DNA of 53,227 nt, taken from assembly GCA_945860265.1 (NCBI GenBank), contig CAMAQF010000018.1:1-53227 (forward strand), written 5' to 3'. The position numbers were made by a program, and so were the translations under genes. The notes under the pieces were generated by a model. The model was not told the origin of the DNA. It made no database searches and saw nothing but the letters and a program-made list of their open reading frames with translations. Of the stretch, positions 9,623-19,800 are shown piece by piece. This DNA is from Emticicia agri (GTDB lineage Bacteria > Bacteroidota > Bacteroidia > Cytophagales > Spirosomataceae). The number at the start of each line of letters is the position of its first letter. The stretch's first letter is position 1.

Positions 9623-9955
9623 ATGGAACAATCGCTAACAAAAAAATTAGAGTCAATATACTATGAACTTAGTAAAATTGAAGACACTATAACAGATATA
9701 AAAGCTCCAATTGAGAATAAGGTTGAAACGCTTCAAAAACAAGTAGAGATTCTAAGTTTTAAGCTTAATCTAACAGAAATGCAGGAGGATAAGTTAGAAC
9801 AATTAGAGGACGAAGTTATTGAAATGGAGGAGTTGAGAGATAAATTAGAAACTATATTGGATAATATTCAAAATACAATTATGGAATTTGATTTTTCAAT
9901 GGAAATATTGAATCATTATCTAGAAAAACTAAAAAAGAGAAATGGGACATATTAA
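9623..9955 (+). CDS. small acidic coiled-coil protein, partner of the helicase
   Basis: 110 residues, almost entirely heptad-like charged helix (for example KVETLQKQVEILSFKLN and EDEVIEMEELRDKLETIL). There is no signal peptide or membrane segment. The gene starts 4 bases after the helicase stop and so is almost surely translated from the same message. No family was recognised. Small coiled-coil companions of helicase-nucleases often serve as dimerisation or sensor subunits; here this is only a guess from position. Codon use is as AT-rich as the helicase gene. Confidence 0.65.
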   Translation: MEQSLTKKLESIYYELSKIEDTITDIKAPIENKVETLQKQVEILSFKLNLTEMQEDKLEQLEDEVIEMEELRDKLETILDNIQNTIMEFDFSMEILNHYLEKLKKRNGTY

Positions 9956-9971
9956 ATACCATTAAGTCCGC

Positions 9972-10214
9972 ATGTATGGTAAAAAATTAAAAAATAAAAT
10001 TATAGAAATTTATAGTAAGGAAATAAAATTAAAAAGTCAACGCGTAAAACCTGACAGTAACAATAGTGTAATAAAAACTCATTATTTCAGTAAATCTAAA
10101 ATTTTAATGGACTGGGCATTTAAAAGCAAATTTTGGATATTTCACAGATTTATAAACCTATTGAATTTTATTTTTAGTGCCAAATGTCCAACAAAACTTC
10201 TGCTTGTTCAATAG
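9972..10214 (+). CDS. doubtful hypothetical protein at the end of the helicase island
   Basis: An 80-residue basic frame, starting 17 bases after the coiled-coil gene in the same direction. It is rich in Lys, Ile and Phe with one weak hydrophobic patch (FHRFINLLNFIF). No motif was recognised, and the composition is what AT-rich non-coding DNA also gives. It is kept because it completes the island and keeps the orientation, but it may simply be spacer DNA. Confidence 0.25.
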   Translation: MYGKKLKNKIIEIYSKEIKLKSQRVKPDSNNSVIKTHYFSKSKILMDWAFKSKFWIFHRFINLLNFIFSAKCPTKLLLVQ

Positions 10215-10308
10215 TACGGAACATTTACGCGAAATGTGAAGCGAACCCCATATTTCATCAAAAGCATGTTTTGGCATAGTTATAAGTGAACACTAAATTT
10301 ATAAAATT

Positions 10309-10347
10309 AAAAATGCCCTTTAAATATTAAAGTAGATGGCTATTTTT
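10309..10347 (-). terminator. probable terminator after the propeller/Ig-repeat protein
   Basis: Arms aaaaatgcc (10309-10317) and ggctattttt (10338-10347) pair with one bulged base. On the minus strand the stem overlaps the last codons-to-stop edge of the upstream surface gene and is followed by a T run, as expected for a terminator of the three-gene surface operon. Confidence 0.4.
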
Positions 10348-10348
10348 A

Positions 10349-13300
10349 TCAATTACATACTTTTATTTCTGCTTTAAAAACACTTCCGTAGCTAGCTTCA
10401 AATCCTGCATTTAAAGAAATTGCTTTTCCTGCTTGATAGCTGACGTTGGCAGGAGAAATGATTTTATTGTTCGCCAATAATGTCTGTACAGCTTTGTTGA
10501 TTTTTGTACCAGTGAGTATATTTTGCAAAATATTTGAATTGAGCGCATTAACCGTTACTGCACTCATCGTTGGATTTCCAACTGCTGTTTGATTAGAAGA
10601 TGCCACTCGAATCAAGTAATTTGTTCCCTCTGTAATATTTGATGGAACAAAACAAGAAACTGTACCAGTAGTATTCGATGTTCCGATAGTAGTTGGGTTT
10701 TGGAATGAGCCATTGGCATCAGATAATTGTACTTGAAATTGGCTAACCTGACTGAAGTTTCCAGAAGTCGAAAAACTTACATCAATACTACTTCCTGCAC
10801 AAATACTTTGTGATGAAATTGTTGGTATTGAGATTGTTCCGAGTGCACCTACTACTTTAAAGGTAGTCACAACTGGCCCGTAAACAATTGCTCCGTTTCT
10901 ATCATCCTGCGAATAGCCTGTCACCGTCAAAGTATAATCACCAGGGCTAAGGTTTCTACCAAAAACTTCATCCTTTTCATTATTAAAAAGAGCGAATAAA
11001 TCAACGTTTTGAACCATTATAAAGTTTAATTCAGGCCCTACAATTTTCATCTCAAAACTTTCAATATTGATTGTTGGGCAAACGGGCGTTACAAGAATAG
11101 ATGATTGTTCTGGAATTTGTTGAAGAATCATGCCATCACTCAACGGGAAAAGTGGCTGATGCGGCTTTCCTGCCTTTACATAGCTATAATCAACGATTCT
11201 TTGTAGGCTACACGGAGCAAAGTAATTGACAACGACATTTGTAGTTGCGGTTACAAAACAACCATTTATTGCAACTGTCATACCATAAATTCCACCGTTT
11301 TGTGAGGTTGCATTGATAATCGTTGGTGATGAAAGCAAACTCGTAAAATTATTCGGACCTGTCCAAGAATAATTAGTGCCATTGCTTGCATTTAGATTGA
11401 TTGTTTGACCAACAATGTAAGGCCCACCGTTACTTGCTTGGGCTGTTGGAGCTACTTTTATTTCTAAACCTGTGATAAGCGAACTTACTTCACTCACACA
11501 GCCATCAATGGTGCATATTGCTGATAATGAGTAAGTTCCGATTGTCGATAATGTAATATTTGATCCTGTTGAGTTATCAGACCATGTAACTATTCCTGTA
11601 CAGCCATTTGCTGTTAAAGTTAAAGTATTAGGGAAACAGACAACTAATTGGCTCGGTACACTAATCACCGGAACAGGAGGTTTGGATTTTACAATTACCG
11701 CAGTCGTAGCGGTTGCCGTACATCCATTTATATCAGTAATAGTTACGCTGTAAGTACCTGATAAAGATACTGTTGCATTTGGGAAACTTGGGTTTTGGTT
11801 GGTTGAGGTATAAGAATTTGGACCTGTCCAAGCGTAAGAATTTCCAACTGCATTGCCTGTATTGTTGGCAGTTAGATTAAGCGTAAATGCTGTGCAAATT
11901 GGTGAATTATTGGAAACACTCGGTATTGGTAACGGATTTACAATTACCGCAGTCGTAGCGGTTGCCGTACATCCATTAGCGTCAGTGATAGATACGCTGT
12001 AAGTACCCGACATTGTGGTGTTCCCATTCGTTATGGATGGGCTTTGATTACTTGAAGTGTATGAGTTAGGTCCCGTCCAAGCAAAAGTATTTCCGGTCGT
12101 AATTCTTGTATTTGTTGATGTAAGATTGAGTGAGAAACCAGAACAAATAGGGCTATTACTTCCAATAGTAGGCGTCGGTAATGGATTAACTGTTACAGGA
12201 ACAGAAGTTGTAGCTGTACACCCATTTGCATCAGTAATGGTTACACTATAAGTACCAGATAATGCTACGGTCGTTGCCGAAAATGATAAATCTTGATTCG
12301 TTGAGGTATATGCATTTGGGCCCGACCAACTATAAGTATTTCCTATATTAACTCTTTCGTTAGAGGCTTGTAAGTTCAAAGGCATTGCCGTACAAACAGG
12401 CGAGTTTGTGACAATACTTGGAATCGGTAAACGATAGATAGGAACTGTTGCAGTAGTCGATGGGCAGTTGGCGGTAGAAGGCAGCATTGTTACAGTATAA
12501 ACATCAGGTGCTACAGCATTATTCACCTGCAAAGCATTAATAGTAGCAATAGCCAAACCACCAGTGGTGGCGGCATAAATATTATTTCCTAAGGCAAAAG
12601 TATAATTTATCGTATTCGTTCCTAAGCCATCATTTGTGTTTTTATTGATAAAGAAAGTAGTTGCATTATCATTCGATAAACTCAAACCATTGACAGTGGA
12701 GGCATAAACAAAACTACCAATTGCAAAAACACTTGAAACGTTGTTATCTGTCAAACCATTAGTTGTAGTCTTATTGATAAAAGTACTACCATTATCTGAG
12801 GAAATGCTTAGCCCGCCCGAAGTAGCAATAAAAATTCTACTCCCAACTTTATAAACATCATTTACAATGTTATTTACTAAACCGTTCGTGGTATTTTTGA
12901 GAGTGAAGTTTGCACCAGCATCGGTCGAAATATTTAATCCAGTAGAGGTGGCTGCATAAATATTATTTCCATCAACAAATATACCACGAACTATGCCAAT
13001 TGTTTTATTGGTAAAGCTGACCCCACCATCAGTTGAAATACTTAGACCAGAATTGGTAGCGGCATAGACGTTATCTCCATCAACAAAAACATCATTGACA
13101 ATATTGCTCCCCAAACCATTCGTGGTCTTTTTATTAGTAAAAGTATTTCCGCTAATATCAGCAGAAATACTCAGACCTCCAGCGGTAGCAGCGTATATTT
13201 TAGTATTAGTAACAAAAAGACCATTAACGGTGTTATTTCCCAGGCCGTTGGCAGTAGTTGTTTTAATACTGAAGGTGCTGCCCGCATTTGTTGATATACT

Positions 13301-13609
13301 GAGTCCGCTCGCTGTAGCAACATAGATATTGTTACCTACCACAAAAACCTCATTGATAGTGTTATCAGCTAAACCTGCATCGGTAGTTATATTATTGAAA
13401 ATGGGGAGAATAACATTATTCAATTTCCAAGTATAAAATGGCGTTGAACCGCCGCTGGTAGGTGTGGCTGTGAGTAATTCACTTTTTCCTGCACATAAGC
13501 CAGTTATGCTTACACTCACTGAAGGAGTACTCACACAACTCAATTGGGCTTTGGCAATAATTACGCTATTTAAAAATAGCAAAATATAGAGTAGATATTT
13601 ATTTTTCAT
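10349..13609 (-). CDS. secreted surface protein: beta-propeller repeats, PKD/SprB-like repeats, 3-coathanger-like C-terminus
   Basis: 1086 residues. The start is set at the ATG at 13609 because it opens a clean signal peptide (MKNKYLLYILLFLNSVIIAKAQ); an upstream in-frame start exists but would bury that signal. Residues about 55-370 hold six or seven repeats of roughly 40 residues (GLSIS..GG.SFTNK..NGL..N.VN.VFV.GNNIYAAT), which suggest a seven-bladed propeller. Next come Ig-like repeats with YSWTGPN and SGTYSVTITDANGC, known from SprB-like adhesins and other Bacteroidota surface proteins. The last 60 residues (SYQAGKAISLNAGFEA and following) resemble the '3-coathanger' domain. A role in adhesion or surface display is likely. 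It is last in an apparent operon with the two larger-coordinate genes. Confidence 0.75.
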   Translation of the reverse strand: MKNKYLLYILLFLNSVIIAKAQLSCVSTPSVSVSITGLCAGKSELLTATPTSGGSTPFYTWKLNNVILPIFNNITTDAGLADNTINEVFVVGNNIYVATASGLSISTNAGSTFSIKTTTANGLGNNTVNGLFVTNTKIYAATAGGLSISADISGNTFTNKKTTNGLGSNIVNDVFVDGDNVYAATNSGLSISTDGGVSFTNKTIGIVRGIFVDGNNIYAATSTGLNISTDAGANFTLKNTTNGLVNNIVNDVYKVGSRIFIATSGGLSISSDNGSTFINKTTTNGLTDNNVSSVFAIGSFVYASTVNGLSLSNDNATTFFINKNTNDGLGTNTINYTFALGNNIYAATTGGLAIATINALQVNNAVAPDVYTVTMLPSTANCPSTTATVPIYRLPIPSIVTNSPVCTAMPLNLQASNERVNIGNTYSWSGPNAYTSTNQDLSFSATTVALSGTYSVTITDANGCTATTSVPVTVNPLPTPTIGSNSPICSGFSLNLTSTNTRITTGNTFAWTGPNSYTSSNQSPSITNGNTTMSGTYSVSITDANGCTATATTAVIVNPLPIPSVSNNSPICTAFTLNLTANNTGNAVGNSYAWTGPNSYTSTNQNPSFPNATVSLSGTYSVTITDINGCTATATTAVIVKSKPPVPVISVPSQLVVCFPNTLTLTANGCTGIVTWSDNSTGSNITLSTIGTYSLSAICTIDGCVSEVSSLITGLEIKVAPTAQASNGGPYIVGQTINLNASNGTNYSWTGPNNFTSLLSSPTIINATSQNGGIYGMTVAINGCFVTATTNVVVNYFAPCSLQRIVDYSYVKAGKPHQPLFPLSDGMILQQIPEQSSILVTPVCPTINIESFEMKIVGPELNFIMVQNVDLFALFNNEKDEVFGRNLSPGDYTLTVTGYSQDDRNGAIVYGPVVTTFKVVGALGTISIPTISSQSICAGSSIDVSFSTSGNFSQVSQFQVQLSDANGSFQNPTTIGTSNTTGTVSCFVPSNITEGTNYLIRVASSNQTAVGNPTMSAVTVNALNSNILQNILTGTKINKAVQTLLANNKIISPANVSYQAGKAISLNAGFEASYGSVFKAEIKVCN
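11691..11728. repeat. 38-bp exact direct repeat, copy 1
   Basis: Identical to 11940-11977. The copies are 249 bases apart, an exact multiple of three, and encode the same NGCTATATTAVIV stretch of successive Ig-like repeats. Such near-identical units can expand or contract by recombination without shifting the frame. Confidence 0.85.
11940..11977. repeat. 38-bp exact direct repeat, copy 2
   Basis: Second copy of the repeat at 11691-11728, in the same orientation and the same coding frame inside the surface-protein gene. Confidence 0.85.
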
Positions 13610-13718
13610 GATTGCGATTTTGTAGAGAGAATACTTCGGCATGGCTATAAAATATTTTTTTAAATATTCGCCCTCCTGAGAAAAGAAGTGGAATAAAAAC
13701 ATTTTTTTACCCCACAAC

Positions 13719-13785
13719 AATGTCGTTTAGCTAAAGTCTTGAATTTCCTAAAAAAGTGCATAAAATTCCTTAACTAAACGACATT
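13719..13785. other. long inverted repeat between two surface-protein genes
   Basis: A 12-bp perfect inverted repeat (aatgtcgtttag at 13719-13730 against 13774-13785) enclosing 43 bases. It lies in the 194-base gap between the two large secreted genes. It may act as a processing or partial termination structure that sets different expression of the two genes; there is no clear T run, so a simple terminator is less likely. Confidence 0.45.
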
Positions 13786-13803
13786 TCTCTCTGTTTTTGA
13801 GTT

Positions 13804-16800
13804 TTAATTACTACAACCTTCTATTTTTCCTGTGAAAACTGTTCCCGATTTTGTTTCAAAGCCCGGTTTCAGCTCAATCCTATTGCCACCTTTGTATTCG
13901 AGACGAATACCTGAGTTAACAATAACTTTAGATGAAATAGAAACTGCTTTTACGACATCATTATTACCTTCAGTAACGTTTCGCACAACTACATCAAGAC
14001 AAGCACCTTGTTTCAATCGTTGAAAACAGAAGGTAGTTTGACCATCGCCAAAGTTTGGACAGTTTAAGGCAAAAACATCTACACAGTATTTACCAGTCCA
14101 CGAAGTATCACGCAAAACCGCCGTAATGACGCCATTATTGTTTGTGATTGATAAAGGCGAAATATCTAAAGGTGCTGGTATAATATAATCACCCAATTCT
14201 TTATTGTTTTTGTAGGTTATACCCGATTTCACCACAAAAGTCTTTTTCATTGCATTTGAGTAATATTTCACATCAATCGGTGTTTCGGTTGAAGTAACAC
14301 CTCCTTTTACAGTTATGTTGAAGACACTCGATTGACTATCAAACGAGGCACAACCAACTGTTAGATTTGTTGCTGGGTTGACAAATGAAAGTACGTCATT
14401 GCTTGAAACAAAGGTCGAACGCTCGTTGTAGTTGATTTTCATTACACCAGTCATGTTTCCTTCAAAACCTGTTTGCGACACACACACAGGTTTGTTTTCT
14501 GTACTAATTGGTATAACACTATTGAATGTAAATGAACCACAAGCTGTTGACTGTCCGCTAACCGAGGTTGGAATCGAAACCGTTGGAAAAATCTTAAATG
14601 GTTGCCAGATTGATTGGTCTTTGATATCAATCGTAATCGGCAACAAATTAGCAGATTCTAAGTCAAATAAAATCGGAGCTTCAACTAAGCCCTCCAATGT
14701 TTCTGATTTAAACGGAATCATTCTATTGAGGGTATATTCCTTCTTTCTATCAGCTTTGTATAATTTAAAGTTGATATTCGATTCATCTTCAAAATAGATT
14801 GTTTGGAAAAATAATCTCTCTTTTGAGTAGGCAATAGATTTATTTACCCCAACCAATTGCCCATTAATATATGCTCTTAATTCGTCATCAGCATCAATCG
14901 TCAATCCATTTACTTTACCAATTAGGTTCATGGTGAGTTGATACTTCGTGAAATCAAAAGTCATTGGAGCTTCTTGGGCTGCTTGTACCGCTAAAGCCGT
15001 TGGACTAATTTCTTTTATAGGTTTGTTTGTCGTACCTGTCGGATAGACCAATGTACCAGAATTGCTGATTTTCAATAGATACCCTTTGAGAGGTTCTAAG
15101 AAACTCAAGTTACCAATCCAACCAATACCTGCTACATACTGGGCAAATAGGGTTTGGCTTTTGATAATATCACCATTAAGAGGAGTTAAGCCTTGGAACG
15201 CCTGAGTAACCGTCATACCCGTTGAAGGTACATAACCTACCCAGTTCCAGCCTGGAGAAATCGTAATCGGAAATTCATCGGTCAGATACGGACTACCTTT
15301 TATACAAATGGTGTCTTTCTGAGAAACATTTATCATATAGCGTTTTTGCGGCGTAATGTTTATCAAACCTCCTCTCCAACCATTGAGTGGACTACCATAA
15401 TATTTCGCACTGAAATCTTCACTTTTAATCATTGTGCCCGGTTTGTTTACTAGTGATGCGAGTACATTTGATACGGTATTTCCTTCGGGTAAATCAAGGT
15501 TAAATGATACCCAGTTCCAACCCCTATTTAATGGAATACATTTCTTGACGACATTGATTACTTGAATAACATCAGGAGCAATCGGGCTACCCACTAAATT
15601 TCCCGTTTGAAAATTGATTCTGTTGATTACTTCAACATATTCATTACATTTATCACCATCCCATACATGGAATTCAAGAGGTTTATCGTTATCAGCATCA
15701 TCACCAAAGACTGTCATAAACACTAACCAACGGTTGCTTTCATCTTTTGGTTTGCCAGTAAGACCATCAATAGTTGGATCTGCAGCAGGGATGTTTCGGT
15801 AGTAGGCAACTTTTCCAACGCCCCTGATTTGTCCATTAATCTTTGCGACCACCACGTCAGATGGGTCAACTGAAAACTTATTAAAAATGCTTAATCGGGC
15901 AACAATATTCATCGAACTCTCAAATTGAGAAGGATTATCAACCATGTAGTTTGGTTGCGGACAACGCACACGGTAGTCGATGCTCATAGGCTCTTTTCCT
16001 TTCGAACCAACCAAATTAAATGTTTCCGCGTAATCACCAATCAAGAGGTCTTGCTGGAATGTAATCAATATATCAGCTGTCTGACCTGGATTTAATGTAC
16101 CCGTCGAAGGTGTTATTGTCAACCATGAAGGTACATTTTCCATACGAAAACTAGCTATACTGCCACCACGGTTACGCACTTGGCGTTTTACTGAGAATGG
16201 CTTCAATACTTCGTTGGTTTCGATTATATCAGTACCTATCCATTCAAGGTTATTTTGATTGACTGCAAACTCCCATTTTATGGTTTTTTCAATCATATTT
16301 CCTGCTTTATCTCTGATGGCCGCCCTCTGATGATTAGGGTTTTGGACCAACATGGCATCGTCATAATCTTTGCCGCTTACTATGACTCTAAATGTACGGT
16401 TCTCATAAAATACTGGGTTGATGTTTGGTACAATCACGATTTTGTTTCCGACACAGGTGATGCTTGCATCAACGAGAGCGTTGGTAGTGGCATCGTATAA
16501 ACCGATGGTATTATTGGCTGTTATATCAGCCTGCACGATTTTATCACAATTGATTGGCTCATTGAAAGTTATCGAGATTTCATCACCTGGGTCCCAAGTG
16601 CCATCGCCTGGCTCTGGTACGCCTACAACTATTGGAGGAGTTCGTGCAACTTCTCCTTTGATAACCGTTGAGATACCTGAAACTAAAGTAGGATTGAAAC
16701 ATTCAGCTACGGCTCGAATTTCATACGGCCCATCTTTCAAAAGTGAGGAATCCCATTCTTTTATTGTGAATATATCTCCTAAGTTTGCCTTTAGCGTCTC

Positions 16801-19800
16801 GTTGATGTTTATCCAGGAACCATCTCCTCCGATAGAGCGATACTGTAGGCGTATAAGTTTTAAGTCAACATCACTTTTATCGTATTCGTTTAGTGTAATA
16901 CTTAATTTATTACCTGATGCGGGAGTAATTACGAAGTCTTGTAATGGAGAACTAATATCGACTTTACTACAAGGCTCTATAAACGAAGCAGCTAATTTGA
17001 TTTTCTTTGAAAAATAATTCTCAACAAAAGCATCTCCTCCTCTTGCATCGGCAAGATCGACTTCGCAAGTAGACTCAAATAGAATGGTTATATCATTATA
17101 ATTATATTTTACAGGCCCTTTATCAATAGTAAGCGTCACGATTTGGCTCTGACCAGGGTCAATTCTGTATCTTATAGGATAAGTAAGAGGTTGTCCAAGT
17201 ACTTTTACGATTGCTCCATCAGGATTAGTGCCAGTGTCTAACGAAAGGTCATAATTCATGGCCTGATTGGTTGGACTGCTATTTCCTAATTGTAATTGAT
17301 AAACCGCAGCCGTATTTGCTGGTACATTTACTTTAGTGTTTCCATCAATGCTTATTAATTCTGGTGAGGAGCGTTGTCGTGTACCTTCTTCCCATGGGCA
17401 CATACTTTCACCCGCCTTTAAATCAAAAATATAACCTTCTTGCCATTTTTTTCCTTTATGAATATTTATCAAGAAATTATCTCCTGAATCATTGTCTTCT
17501 AAATGGTAAGTAATAACAGTGTTGGCCACATCCGAATTAAAATCAGTTTTTTCTTTATTAATCTTATGAGTAAATGTAAAGCCTCCCTCAAAACCACCTA
17601 AAAAGTTCAGTTCAGTGCTTATTCCAGCCGAAACATATCCACCGTCGTTAAAAGTACTCGTTGTTTCTGTGGTCGCTTCATTTTGGTATATTTCTTCATA
17701 AATAGCTCCTGCATCAAATGATATTGTTTTTATTAAATCACCTTTATCCGCAGCATTTTCCGCTATATATTGTTTCCAAAGTGTAGCCGCAATAGAGTCT
17801 TGTTTTCTTTTAGGGTTAACACTGATTGGTTGCGAAGCAAGCAACAGAAGAGATGGTATTACGTCTTCTTTCACAAACTTTTCGCTGTAATAAAAATCGC
17901 CCTTTAATCGAATATCGTTGATGGTGATTTTAGTACTTAACTTTAAATTACAATTATCAAAATCCATATTAAGGATGTCTGCCCCACCATAAATTACATT
18001 TTGTGAAGTACCTACATACACATCTCCACCAGCTTTACTACCAACTACCACATCACCCGGAGAAGTAGATATAACTTTAGTTGTAGTAATACAAGTTTGT
18101 TGGGTTGTATTATTTACCCAGCTTTGATTGCCACCTCCCGCTGCTCTAATTGATAACCTATTTGTAGATTCGATGGCTAACCCAAGCCCTATTGAAGTCG
18201 TTCCCCCAATAGAAATGATTGCTTCTGCATCTTGGGTATTTTCTTTTGTTTTTATAATCGATGTTGACGTACAATAAGTAGAACCCTTTTCAAGTACTGC
18301 ATAACTGGCATCGCCTGGAGGGTCTCTAAGTACAAACGTTGGCATTTCGGGAGATGACGATGTAAATGTGCCAGCACGCGGTCTTGCTCCTAAAACAACG
18401 AATTTTGATGTTTCTACATCCGTAGCTGAATTGACATCAGCTGTTACAGTTAGGATTGTTTCGTAAGGTGCGATGATGTTTACATTCTTTGGAATAAACT
18501 TGTGTTCATAAGTCAAAACACCTGTTGCAAGAGTAGTATCAGTAGTTGACCCAGTTGATGGGTCATCAATGTGTATTTTTGCACCGTCAACATAACATTT
18601 TCCACCATCGTATTGCTCAAAAACTTTTATTTTTACTTTACTATTTACGCCTTGCCCAACTGTTTTTATGCCACATTGATTGGCTGCAATTCCTTCGATT
18701 TCGACTACTGGTGGAGCAACATAGATAAAGTCAGTTGTATCTGCTGTTACATCTCTTAAATCAACCTCGATACCGCCTTTATTTTGGAAATAATTGTAAA
18801 TTACCGAATTTGAGTGCTCTATTACGCTTACCCTAAATGCACGTGCAGGTAAATCTTTAAAAATAAATTTGCCATCTGTATTAATAATAGTTTCTGTACG
18901 TTCAAAACAACCATCTAAAGTAGCCACTTTTACAATAACTCTTGAACCCTGCGGTATGATAGACTTTCTACATTTATCATTCCCCGCTACTTGACCAATG
19001 ATTGTACGTTTGGTATTATCCAAAAATACAATACCAGCCTTTGGTGTCTGTAATTTTCTTATTTCAAAGAATCCTGGTGAAAACTTGTGGTCTTTATATC
19101 TTGCTGATAATTTTACTGTTCTGCCTGGCTCAAAATCTACCGACCATTTTCCAAACTTATCGGTTCTAATGGGTGGGAAATTTATTTGGTCGTTTACATA
19201 AATATCAATTGAATCAGCAAAACAAAAAGTATTGCTAAAACGAGCGTATCCCGATACATTTACAGTTGACACATCTCTAAAATCGACACTACCGACTGCC
19301 GTATTACTTTTGTTAATGTTTACTACTCTTATATTTGGTTCGAACTCATGTGGTGTGCTTTCTTTTCGACGAGCATTGGTACTCCAATTAGCTTTTGTCA
19401 AAATACCTTCTCTTGGCATACTTGCCCCCCAATTGGTTGCTACATAGTCATATACTTTAGTATCTGAACCTTCATTCAAATCAAATAAACTGTATAACAA
19501 AGCCGCTGTATAATCCTGCGGAATGCCAATTACAAAGTGCCTTTGGATTTCGTTTTGTGGCAATGCCGTTTTGTAAATTGCGACCTCATCAATTAAACCA
19601 GTATAAAATTTGCCTGTTGCGGCATCGGTTGAATTAGTGGCCAATAACCACGGATTTCCCACTGCCCAATTTGATTCTCCTGTAAACGAAACAGATTTTG
19701 CCAATTCTCCTTCCAAATAAATCTTAGCGATTCCTGCTGTATTATCCATTGCTACGGCTAAATGATAATATTTGGCTCCGATAACTCCCAAATCACTTAA

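Noticed and set aside
16418..17017. 199-codon plus-strand frame within the giant surface gene
   Set aside because: It has no recognisable protein features and runs opposite a clearly coding beta-domain region.
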